Assembly (NCBI GenBank): GCA_964449985.1
Contig: CAYVCG010000059.1
Coordinates: 1 to 12,707 of the forward strand
Origin: CAYVCG01 sp964449985
GTDB taxonomy: Bacteria > Bacillota > Clostridia > Lachnospirales > WRAX01
Direction: 5' to 3'
DNA length: 12,707 nt
Shown piece by piece: positions 7,184 to 12,707 of the stretch. The notes below the pieces were generated by a model, which saw only the letters and a list, made by a program, of their open reading frames with translations, did not search any database and was not told the origin of the DNA. A program made the position numbers and the translations under genes. Position 1 is the first letter of the stretch. Each line of letters begins with the position of its first letter.

Positions 7184-7564
7184 ATGGGTTTTCGCCTAGA
7201 GAAAGATAAAACTGGCTCAACGCCTTATATATTAGTAGATGAGGAAAAAGGATATATGCATTTTCAAGGTGAATCCTTCCATGAAAATGTGCTCGCGTTT
7301 TATTCTGAAATACTTGATTGGCTCCAAGGATATTTAAAGACTGATTTTAAAGACTTCACGTTCGACTGTGAACTTAAATACTTTAACAGCTCAACTGCAA
7401 AACTGCTATATAATATCCTTATGGTTATGGACGATGCTGCGACTCAAGCAAACCACATAACCGTAAACTGGATATGTTCCGCTGACAACGAAATCATTAT
7501 TGAATGCGGCGAAGACTTTTCGGAGGATTTAAATAATCTTGAATTTAATATGGTTATGCAATAA
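7184..7564 (+). CDS. siaC: SiaC family regulatory phosphoprotein (DUF1987)
   Basis: A 126-residue protein of the DUF1987/SiaC family, which has a fold similar to anti-sigma-factor antagonists (SpoIIAA-like). Family hallmarks are TPYILVDEEKGYMHFQGES near the N-terminus (residues 13-31), a helix LAFYSEILDWLQGYL (37-51), a strand FDCELKYFN and the Ser/Thr motif NSSTAK (68-73) at the start of the next helix. P. aeruginosa SiaC is phosphorylated by SiaB on Thr68 and dephosphorylated by SiaA; only the unphosphorylated form activates SiaD. The cluster Ser69-Ser70-Thr71 is the likely equivalent site here. The C-terminal tail is acidic. The binding site CGGAGG (7167-7172) is 11 bases before ATG 7184, a longer gap than for neighbouring genes. 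It is the last gene of the operon, with a terminator at 7574. Confidence 0.87.
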   Translation: MGFRLEKDKTGSTPYILVDEEKGYMHFQGESFHENVLAFYSEILDWLQGYLKTDFKDFTFDCELKYFNSSTAKLLYNILMVMDDAATQANHITVNWICSADNEIIIECGEDFSEDLNNLEFNMVMQ

Positions 7565-7573
7565 ATATAAAAC

Positions 7574-7611
7574 AAAAGAGGGCCGTCTGTTTGATGAGAA
7601 CCCTCTTTTTT
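7574..7611. terminator. Bidirectional terminator between siaC-like gene and folA
   Basis: AAAAGAGGG (7574-7582) pairs with CCCTCTTTT (7601-7609) around an 18-base loop. A run of seven T (7605-7611) follows on the + strand. On the - strand the run is shorter (TTTT) but follows the same GC-rich stem. The folA stop codon ends at 7613, so the hairpin serves both convergent units. Confidence 0.85.
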
Positions 7612-7612
7612 G

Positions 7613-8095
7613 TTATCTGACTAACGTGTGATAATAAAAGGCAAGCCCCGATTTATCTGTCATTACACCTGATTTTTCGACCGATCTCCATACATCGTAA
7701 TCAACCGTGGGGAAAAACGTATCCCCCTCAAAATCCTTCTCCACTATTGTCAAATAAAGCTTATTGCAATATGGCATCGCCTGAGCATACACGCTTTCCC
7801 CGCCTATAACAAACGCTTCTTCTTTATCTAAAGATAATTCCTCTAGCAAAGCATTCAAATTATTACAAATAGAAACATTCCCGCTTTTATCTTCTATGCC
7901 TTTGTTTGTGACAACGATATGCTTCCTGTCAGGCAGAATACCCGGAAGGGATTCGAACGTCTTTCTCCCCATTATTATTGTTTTGCCGTGTGTTATTGCT
8001 TTAAATCTTTTAAGGTCTTCGCTTATGTGCCACAAAAGCTTATTGTCTAGCCCTATTGCGCCGTTTTTTGCAACCGCTGCTATTATTGACAGCAT
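7613..8095 (-). CDS. folA: Dihydrofolate reductase
   Basis: A 160-residue cytoplasmic enzyme that reduces dihydrofolate to tetrahydrofolate with NADPH, regenerating the folate oxidised by thymidylate synthase. It has the N-terminal strand LSIIAAVAKNGAIGLDNKL, the substrate-binding LLWHISEDLKRFK segment (Trp22, with Asp27 at the position of E. coli catalytic Asp27), the NADPH-binding GRKTFESLP motif (43-51), a LPDRKHIVVT strand, and AFVIGGESVYAQAMP (94-108), the conserved GG turn of the family. Length is normal. Both loop prolines of E. coli MPWNLP are replaced (Leu21, Ser25), a variation I believe also occurs in other Clostridia. The ATG overlaps the thyA stop by one base (TAATG) and its binding site GGAGGT (8105-8110) is inside thyA, so the two are co-transcribed and probably translationally coupled. 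Confidence 0.96.
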   Translation of the reverse strand: MLSIIAAVAKNGAIGLDNKLLWHISEDLKRFKAITHGKTIIMGRKTFESLPGILPDRKHIVVTNKGIEDKSGNVSICNNLNALLEELSLDKEEAFVIGGESVYAQAMPYCNKLYLTIVEKDFEGDTFFPTVDYDVWRSVEKSGVMTDKSGLAFYYHTLVR

Positions 8096-8886
8096 TATAC
8101 AGACACCTCCAAAGCTATTTTATCATGATGTTTATAGTCTATAAGCGCTATATCGCCAGGCCTAAAAGCATAAAAATCCGTTATATCCTTATTAATCCAA
8201 AGCTTAGGCGCCTCAAATGCTTCCCTTCTTCTTTTAAGTTGAATCCGCAGACCATCCACATGGTTTTCATAAACATGTGCATTGTTTATTACATGCGTAA
8301 ACAATCCTGGTTTAAGCCCTGTCACATGCGCAACCAAATGAACCAAAACCGCATACTGCGTTGTGTTAAAAGGAACCCCCAGCCCCATATCGCCGCTCCT
8401 TTGCACAAGCATACAGTTCAACCTATCCGCTGTCACATCCCACATCGTCAAAAAACAACATGGATATAATGCACCTGTATCAAGGTATGGTATTTGCCAT
8501 AGATTTATCATCATTCTTCTGCTCTGTGGATTTTTCTTCAAATCATGCAAAAGTTTATCCATTTGTTCATATTTTTTAACGATCCAGCCGTAGGATGTTC
8601 CTATAGTTCCGTCCGGCATTATCCATTCGTCCCAAATCTTGACATTTTGCTCTTGCAGCTTTCGAACGTCGTTAGACTGATCCTTAAAAATCCAAAGCAG
8701 CTCTTTAACAGCGCTTTTAAACGCAACATTCTTTGTTGTTAGTATAGGAAATTCCTTACTAAGGTCAAACTGCATTGTTTGATGCGGCAGTTTATAGGTG
8801 TTCATACCTGTTCTGTTTGTGTCGTAATAACCGTTTGACAGAATATTTTCTATTATATCAAGATATTTTTCATCATATAAGCTCAT
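8095..8886 (-). CDS. thyA: Thymidylate synthase ThyA
   Basis: A 263-residue enzyme converting dUMP to dTMP with methylene-tetrahydrofolate, giving dihydrofolate, which the adjacent folA product recycles. Length is close to E. coli ThyA (264). Key residues: Arg25 in NRTGMNT (phosphate binding), Trp and Asp in the KIWDEW segment, SRRMMI (Arg123-Arg124), catalytic Cys143 in YPCCFLTMW, QRSGDMGLGVPFN (Arg163, Ser164, Asp166, Asn174) and HVYENH (His204, Tyr206). It has CysCys where E. coli has CysHis, and a TMWDV strand. The ATG at 8886 has only a weak upstream GGGG (8898-8901) at 11 bases. It is first of a two-gene operon with folA. Confidence 0.97.
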   Translation of the reverse strand: MSLYDEKYLDIIENILSNGYYDTNRTGMNTYKLPHQTMQFDLSKEFPILTTKNVAFKSAVKELLWIFKDQSNDVRKLQEQNVKIWDEWIMPDGTIGTSYGWIVKKYEQMDKLLHDLKKNPQSRRMMINLWQIPYLDTGALYPCCFLTMWDVTADRLNCMLVQRSGDMGLGVPFNTTQYAVLVHLVAHVTGLKPGLFTHVINNAHVYENHVDGLRIQLKRRREAFEAPKLWINKDITDFYAFRPGDIALIDYKHHDKIALEVSV

Positions 8887-8938
8887 AGTTTTAAAAACCC
8901 CGTTTCATTTTTTGCCGTATATATACACGCTAAATAAA

Positions 8939-8967
8939 ATATTACCACAAATCAGGCGTGATTGTAA
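8939..8967 (-). promoter_or_regulatory. Candidate sigmaA promoter of thyA-folA
   Basis: Read on the - strand: TTACAA (8967-8962, 4/6 to TTGACA), a 17-base spacer, then TAATAT (8944-8939, 4/6 to TATAAT). The transcript would begin near 8932, about 45 bases before the thyA ATG. Spacing is ideal but both boxes are imperfect. Confidence 0.42.
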
Positions 8968-9092
8968 GCAGCAAAAATAATTATTAAAAAGATTAAATGT
9001 TTACAAATTCGCCATACTTTATTAAAAAATAGCCGCTATACTTAAAACAAATAAGTAAGATATAAAAAATATGATAAACGGAGGTATAGATT

Positions 9093-10439
9093 ATGGATAA
9101 CTTTGATTATGAAAACTACTATCAACATAACGATTTCCAACCCGATGAAAAACCAATAGTTCAACCACCAAAGAAAAAAAGAGACTATCGCTTTGCAAAA
9201 GCTTTTACAGCATTCACCGCTGTTATTGCCATAGGGGCTGGGTGTCTTGGAACCGGGCTTAGCATCGGCAGCGAAATGACCAAAGCATACATAGCGCAAA
9301 CAGCGGTCGAAGCATCAAAAGAAATTTTAACGGACAATGAAAGCATTAGTCAGCCATCAGAAACATATGCGCAAGCTGACAAACCTGAGCAACCTCAATC
9401 TCCAACTCAAGAACCGGTATCAGACGCTCCGGCTTCAATCTCAAAATCAACGGCCTACAGTGATTTATTATCCGACAGCCCTAGCCTTGTCTCAGACGTT
9501 TATAAAGCTGTCAGCCAAAGCGTTGTCAGCATAAATGTAAAATCCACTGCTGTTACGATGTTTAACCGCCTTGTAGAATCACAACAAGCAGGCTCTGGCA
9601 TCATATTTAAACAGGATGGCGATAAGATATACATAATGACTAATTATCACGTCATAAATGGCGCAAAAGAAGCTACAATCTCCCTTGATGATACTGTCCA
9701 AGTTAGTGCCAACTATGTTGGAGGGAATGAAAGCAACGATATAGCCGTTATATCAGTTAATAAATCAGATATCGAAAAAGCCGGAATAAAAAATTACGCC
9801 GTGGCAGAATTTGACGACTCTGATAAAATAGAAATCGGAAACTTTGTTATAGCTATAGGCAACGCAATGGGCGAAGGCAAATCAGCCACATTTGGTATAA
9901 TAAGCGCAGTAAATAAAGAAATCAATATCGAAAACCAGCTTCTCTCCGTTATACAAACAGATGCCGCTATAAACCCCGGAAACAGCGGAGGGGCATTAGT
10001 AAACACAGACGGAAAGGTTATAGGCATAAACACTGCAAAGTTTTCCAGCATGGGTATTGAAGGTATGGGTTATGCAATCCCTTCAAACATTGTTAATCAG
10101 ATAGTTGATGAAATAATGGGCCAAAAGCGCGTTGAAGCTCCTTATCTGGGCGTTGAAGCAAGAACAATAACCGAGCAAATAAAAGAGGTTTACAATTTTC
10201 CACAGCTTGGTGTTTATGTGAATTCTGTTGTTCCCGGCTCTAGCGCTGAGGAAGGCGGCCTAAATCAGGGTGATATTATTACTGCTATAAACGGTAAACC
10301 GATCATAACGTCCGAAGAGCTGATAAATGTTATAAATTCTTCAAAAGTAGGAGATACTTTGAAGATAACTGTTCTTAGAAATGCAAGGGATGAAATGAAT
10401 ATTAACTGTGTTTTAAAAAGTAAGGGATTTAATTTTTAG
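9093..10439 (+). CDS. HtrA/DegP-like membrane-anchored serine protease (S1C, one PDZ), first of two
   Basis: A 448-residue protease predicted to degrade misfolded or damaged proteins outside the membrane. A short polar cytoplasmic N-terminus ending in KKKR (27-30) is followed by one TM anchor (about 37-59), a Gln/Pro/Ser-rich extracellular linker (about 80-130), a trypsin-like domain (about 133-345) and one PDZ domain (about 350-443). The catalytic triad is intact: His186 (TNYHVING), Asp216 (NDIAVI) and Ser298 (NPGNSGGAL). The PDZ domain has YLGVEA, GVYVNSVVPGSSAEEGGL and QGDIITAINGKPI. The start has CGGAGGT (9079-9085) 7 bases before ATG 9093. A good -10-like TATACT lies at 9037-9042 but has no matching -35, so the promoter is unresolved. 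No terminator is visible before the second protease gene. HtrA, DegP and YyxA-type names are all possible. Confidence 0.95.
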   Translation: MDNFDYENYYQHNDFQPDEKPIVQPPKKKRDYRFAKAFTAFTAVIAIGAGCLGTGLSIGSEMTKAYIAQTAVEASKEILTDNESISQPSETYAQADKPEQPQSPTQEPVSDAPASISKSTAYSDLLSDSPSLVSDVYKAVSQSVVSINVKSTAVTMFNRLVESQQAGSGIIFKQDGDKIYIMTNYHVINGAKEATISLDDTVQVSANYVGGNESNDIAVISVNKSDIEKAGIKNYAVAEFDDSDKIEIGNFVIAIGNAMGEGKSATFGIISAVNKEINIENQLLSVIQTDAAINPGNSGGALVNTDGKVIGINTAKFSSMGIEGMGYAIPSNIVNQIVDEIMGQKRVEAPYLGVEARTITEQIKEVYNFPQLGVYVNSVVPGSSAEEGGLNQGDIITAINGKPIITSEELINVINSSKVGDTLKITVLRNARDEMNINCVLKSKGFNF

Positions 10440-10458
10440 CGAATGATTTATAGTTTTT

Positions 10459-10487
10459 TTGAATAAATTGCATTATGCCCTTATATT
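10459..10487 (+). promoter_or_regulatory. Candidate sigmaA promoter of the second HtrA-like gene
   Basis: TTGAAT (10459-10464, 4/6 to TTGACA), an exact 17-base spacer and TATATT (10482-10487, 5/6 to TATAAT). Transcription would start near 10494, leaving a 30-base leader with a good AGGGGGAA binding site at 10511-10518. With no visible terminator after the first protease gene, this would supplement read-through transcription. Confidence 0.45.
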
Positions 10488-10523
10488 CTTCAAGTAAAAA
10501 TTATGTTTTAAGGGGGAAATATC

Positions 10524-12080
10524 ATGGATGAATTCCAAAACGATTTAGAAAATAATGAACAAAATGTTCCCTGTGAACAAAAAGATATTAATAGTCAACC
10601 ATTTACCGCTTTTGAGCAGGAGCAAACTGCATCACTCCCAGAGTCAGAGCAAAATCCGTCTGCACTGGAAACCTCACCGATCTATGCTCATGAACAGGTT
10701 CCGGAACAACCACAAACCGCTAAACAAAGCTATAATAATACCGAATACACACCATCTGGAAACCTCGTTTACGAAAACGCCTTTGAATCATCTCCGCCCG
10801 AAGCATTCTATAGAGAGACTATTAAACAAAAAAGTCCTAAACAAAAAAAGCATAGAAGTTTTAAACAAACGGTTGCTATTGTGTGTATTTTAAGCCTTAT
10901 TGGAGGATGCTCCGTAGGTTTTTCGATAGGCGCAGGTTCTTTAATAGCTAAGGATTATATCATCCCTATGTTAAAAGGCGAACAAACCAGCCAGACAAAA
11001 GATGATGTAAAATTCGGATTTGATGAAACCGGTGTTATGAAGGAGCAAGCCTCCGCAAATGGAACTCCTGCAGAGCCGGAAACAGCCAGCGTGTTTTCCG
11101 GAAACACTGCTTCGTCAATACCAAGCTATGCTGATATCGTTAACAGCGTAGAGCCTTCCGTCGTTTCCATAACATCCCATGTCGAACAGGATAACTTTGG
11201 ACTACGCGGTTTCGGCTTTGAAATGCCGGAAGCAACTGCCGGGCTGGGTTCTGGCATATTATTCTTTGAAGGCGATAGCAAATATTATATCGTAACAAAC
11301 TATCACGTTATACAACAAGCCCTAGACGTTACTGTTTCCATCAACGGAAGCGAACCTATATCAGCAAAACCCGTTGGTTCTGATGCAAACAACGATTTGG
11401 CGGTTATATCCGTTAACAAGGACGATGCCCGAAAATCAGGCGTTGAGAGTGTAACGCTTGCAACATTTGGTAATTCTGATTCAATGCAGGTCGGCGATGT
11501 TGTCCTTGCTATTGGAAACGCTCTTGGCGAAGGAAATATCGCCACCAACGGCATAGTAAGCGGAAAAGATAAGTCCATAACGGTGCAAAATACAACCCTA
11601 ACCGTTTTACAGACTAATGCCGCTATCAATCCCGGTAATAGCGGTGGCCCGCTAGTAAACCTTAAAGGAGAGGTTATTGGTATAAACACAGCCAAAATCT
11701 CGCAAACCAGTACAGAAGGCATGGGATATAGCATCCCGTCTAATATAGCCAAACCGATAATTCAAGGCTTTATGGATTCGATTAATAAGCCGTATATGGG
11801 CGTTCAAATAGCGACTCTGACTGCTGATATGGCTACACAATACAATCTCCCGTCAGCGGGCGCTATCGTTGAAAGCGTAGTAGAAGACTCACCTGCGGAA
11901 AAAGCAGGAATCCAACGCCTTGATATAATAACCGGCTTTAATAACGAACCTATCCTTACTTCAAACCAGCTGACAGATGCGGTTAGAAACTGCGCAATAG
12001 GCGACACCGTAGAGGTCAAGCTTATTAGAAACGGTAAAGAAAACCTTACGATAAAGGTGACATTGGAGCAAAGACAATAA
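10524..12080 (+). CDS. HtrA/DegP-like membrane-anchored serine protease (S1C, one PDZ), second of two
   Basis: A 518-residue paralogue of the preceding protease with the same predicted surface quality-control role. It has a long Gln/Glu/Pro-rich cytoplasmic N-terminus (residues 1-100) ending in a basic patch (KQKSPKQKKHR), one TM segment (about 115-142), a disordered extracellular linker (about 150-198), a trypsin-like domain (about 200-420) and one PDZ domain (about 424-515). The triad is intact: His261 (TNYHVI), Asp291 (NDLAVI) and Ser373 (NPGNSGGPL). The core is clearly homologous to its neighbour (shared AISVNK-like, AIGNA.GEG, GMGY.IPSNI segments), while the N-termini differ in length and sequence. 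ATG 10524 lies 84 bases after the first gene, with AGGGGGAA upstream. A bidirectional terminator follows. Confidence 0.95.
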   Translation: MDEFQNDLENNEQNVPCEQKDINSQPFTAFEQEQTASLPESEQNPSALETSPIYAHEQVPEQPQTAKQSYNNTEYTPSGNLVYENAFESSPPEAFYRETIKQKSPKQKKHRSFKQTVAIVCILSLIGGCSVGFSIGAGSLIAKDYIIPMLKGEQTSQTKDDVKFGFDETGVMKEQASANGTPAEPETASVFSGNTASSIPSYADIVNSVEPSVVSITSHVEQDNFGLRGFGFEMPEATAGLGSGILFFEGDSKYYIVTNYHVIQQALDVTVSINGSEPISAKPVGSDANNDLAVISVNKDDARKSGVESVTLATFGNSDSMQVGDVVLAIGNALGEGNIATNGIVSGKDKSITVQNTTLTVLQTNAAINPGNSGGPLVNLKGEVIGINTAKISQTSTEGMGYSIPSNIAKPIIQGFMDSINKPYMGVQIATLTADMATQYNLPSAGAIVESVVEDSPAEKAGIQRLDIITGFNNEPILTSNQLTDAVRNCAIGDTVEVKLIRNGKENLTIKVTLEQRQ

Positions 12081-12087
12081 CACGCGA

Positions 12088-12128
12088 AAAAGGCGGCAAG
12101 CGAATGATGATTTCGCTTACCGCCTTTT
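12088..12128. terminator. Bidirectional terminator between the second HtrA-like gene and the PHP-like gene
   Basis: AAAAGGCGG (12088-12096) pairs with CCGCCTTTT (12120-12128). After one C-A mismatch, AAGCGAA (12098-12104) pairs with TTCGCTT (12112-12118) around a 7-base loop. T-runs follow on both strands (CCTTTT on +, CCTTTTT on -), so it can terminate both convergent units. Confidence 0.9.
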
Positions 12129-12137
12129 GTTATAGTT

Positions 12138-12188
12138 TTTGAGGAGTTTGAGGGAGTTTGAGGGAACTTCTTTCAAAAGCTCCCTCAA
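12138..12188. repeat. Short TTTGAGG direct repeats ending in an inverted repeat
   Basis: TTTGAGG occurs at 12138, 12147 and 12157, a 9- to 10-base period. The last copy is part of TTGAGGGA (12158-12165), which is complementary to TCCCTCAA (12181-12188), forming an 8-bp stem plus a short inner CTT/AAG helix. No T-run follows on either strand, so it is not a clear terminator. It lies just after the stop codon of the PHP-like gene and may be 3' processing structure or chance. Confidence 0.5.
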
Positions 12189-12198
12189 GAAAAACCTT

Positions 12199-12707
12199 CT
12201 ATTCACCTTTTCCTATAGCTTCAAAAACAGGCACTCTATCCGCAATAGTCGGATATTTTGCAACCGTCTTATCAGAGAACATTCCATCCTCGGCATTGCC
12301 GCTGGCCGCTTTTTCATGCCCGATAAGCACCCAAGTCGCCGTACCCAAATGTTTAAACTCGGGTTTTTCCAAAGCTGGGCAGATGAATGACTGCCTTGAT
12401 GTATTAATATCCTCACCACTGATTTGGAACAAACTATGCTTATCACACAAAGACATAACACGATTAAGCTGATCCAAAGTATTACGTGATGGCATATATG
12501 TTACGGCTTTAAAGCCAAGCTGTTTTAGAACGTCAAACAGTTCGTCTAAGTAGTCATCCTCAAACTTCTGGGCCTTTTTATCGCCTGTTACAGAATCTCC
12601 AACGTCGCCAAGATATGCATAGGCGCTTATCGCTCCAATTCTGTTTACCAACTCAATATAATCAGTAACATCCGGGCATTCGTCAACCGCGTCTATATAA
12701 AACTGAG
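12199..12707 (-). CDS. Probable PHP-domain protein, C-terminal part (5' end outside window)
   Basis: The - strand frame is open from the right edge to a TAG at 12201-12199, giving 168 visible residues; the in-frame TTG at 12651 is internal, because upstream codons read on without a stop (FYIDAVDECPDVTDYIELVNR). The visible part has a hydrophobic strand GAISAYAYLGDV (about 25-36), a helix-rich DELFDVLKQLGFKAVTYMPS segment, a LDQLNRVMSLCDKH helix, the motif FQISGEDINTSRQSF and WVLIGHEKAA. Alternating helices and strands ending in acidic and His residues (GEDIN, IGHE) suggest a TIM-barrel-like metallohydrolase, and the pattern recalls the C-terminal half of PHP-domain proteins in Clostridia. The N-terminal HxH metal motif that would confirm this is outside the window. 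It faces the HtrA genes convergently and shows no evident functional link to them. Confidence 0.6.
   Translation of the reverse strand, partial: QFYIDAVDECPDVTDYIELVNRIGAISAYAYLGDVGDSVTGDKKAQKFEDDYLDELFDVLKQLGFKAVTYMPSRNTLDQLNRVMSLCDKHSLFQISGEDINTSRQSFICPALEKPEFKHLGTATWVLIGHEKAASGNAEDGMFSDKTVAKYPTIADRVPVFEAIGKGE

Noticed and set aside
11303..11752. 149-codon open frame on the - strand opposite the second protease gene, and similar long antisense frames at 4627-5010, 2670-2957 and 9794-10051.
   Set aside because: They are antisense to well-supported genes, lack ribosome binding sites and have no recognisable protein family features.
12138..12188. TTTGAGG repeats as a CRISPR or mobile-element end.
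   Set aside because: Only three 7-base copies with 2-3 base gaps and no spacers or transposase; too small for either.

Overview
The window looks like chromosome of an endospore-forming, low-to-moderate GC member of the Firmicutes, most likely class Clostridia. Evidence: near-complete SpoIVA and BofA proteins, strong AGGAGG-type ribosome binding sites, a GTG start on spoIVA, and tandem membrane-anchored HtrA proteases with long acidic N-termini. I cannot name a genus from sequence alone.

Layout, left to right. (1) 1-527: the C-terminal end of a secreted carbohydrate-binding protein (CBM6-like module), closed by a terminator. (2) 777-3057: a sporulation block on the + strand: yaaL (DUF2508), bofA, a strong terminator, then spoIVA with its own terminator. 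(3) 3219-7564: a four-gene operon from a very good extended -10 sigmaA-type promoter. It encodes a multi-sensor membrane PP2C/SpoIIE-type phosphatase, a GGDEF diguanylate cyclase, a SiaB-family (DUF6272) GHKL-like kinase and a SiaC-family (DUF1987) phosphoprotein. This is a complete SiaABCD-like partner-switching/c-di-GMP module in the order A-D-B-C. (4) 7613-8886, - strand: thyA-folA, overlapping by one base and sharing a bidirectional terminator with the sia-like operon. (5) 9093-12080, + strand: two tandem HtrA/DegP-like proteases, each with one N-terminal membrane anchor, an intact His-Asp-Ser triad and one PDZ domain. (6) 12199-12707, - strand: the C-terminal part of a probable PHP-domain protein, facing the proteases across a second bidirectional terminator.

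How the genes may work together. By analogy with Pseudomonas aeruginosa SiaABCD, the kinase would phosphorylate the SiaC-like protein, the membrane phosphatase would reverse this on receiving an external signal, and unphosphorylated SiaC-like protein would bind and activate the diguanylate cyclase. The operon would thus convert an extracellular signal into c-di-GMP. The Gram-positive setting, the changed gene order, the doubled sensor region of the phosphatase and a Ser-rich phosphosite make this the most interesting part of the window. thyA/folA are housekeeping genes for thymidylate and folate. The HtrA pair probably handles quality control at the cell surface.

No tRNA, rRNA, CRISPR array, insertion sequence or phage gene was seen. 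No gene-free stretch exceeds 300 bases.
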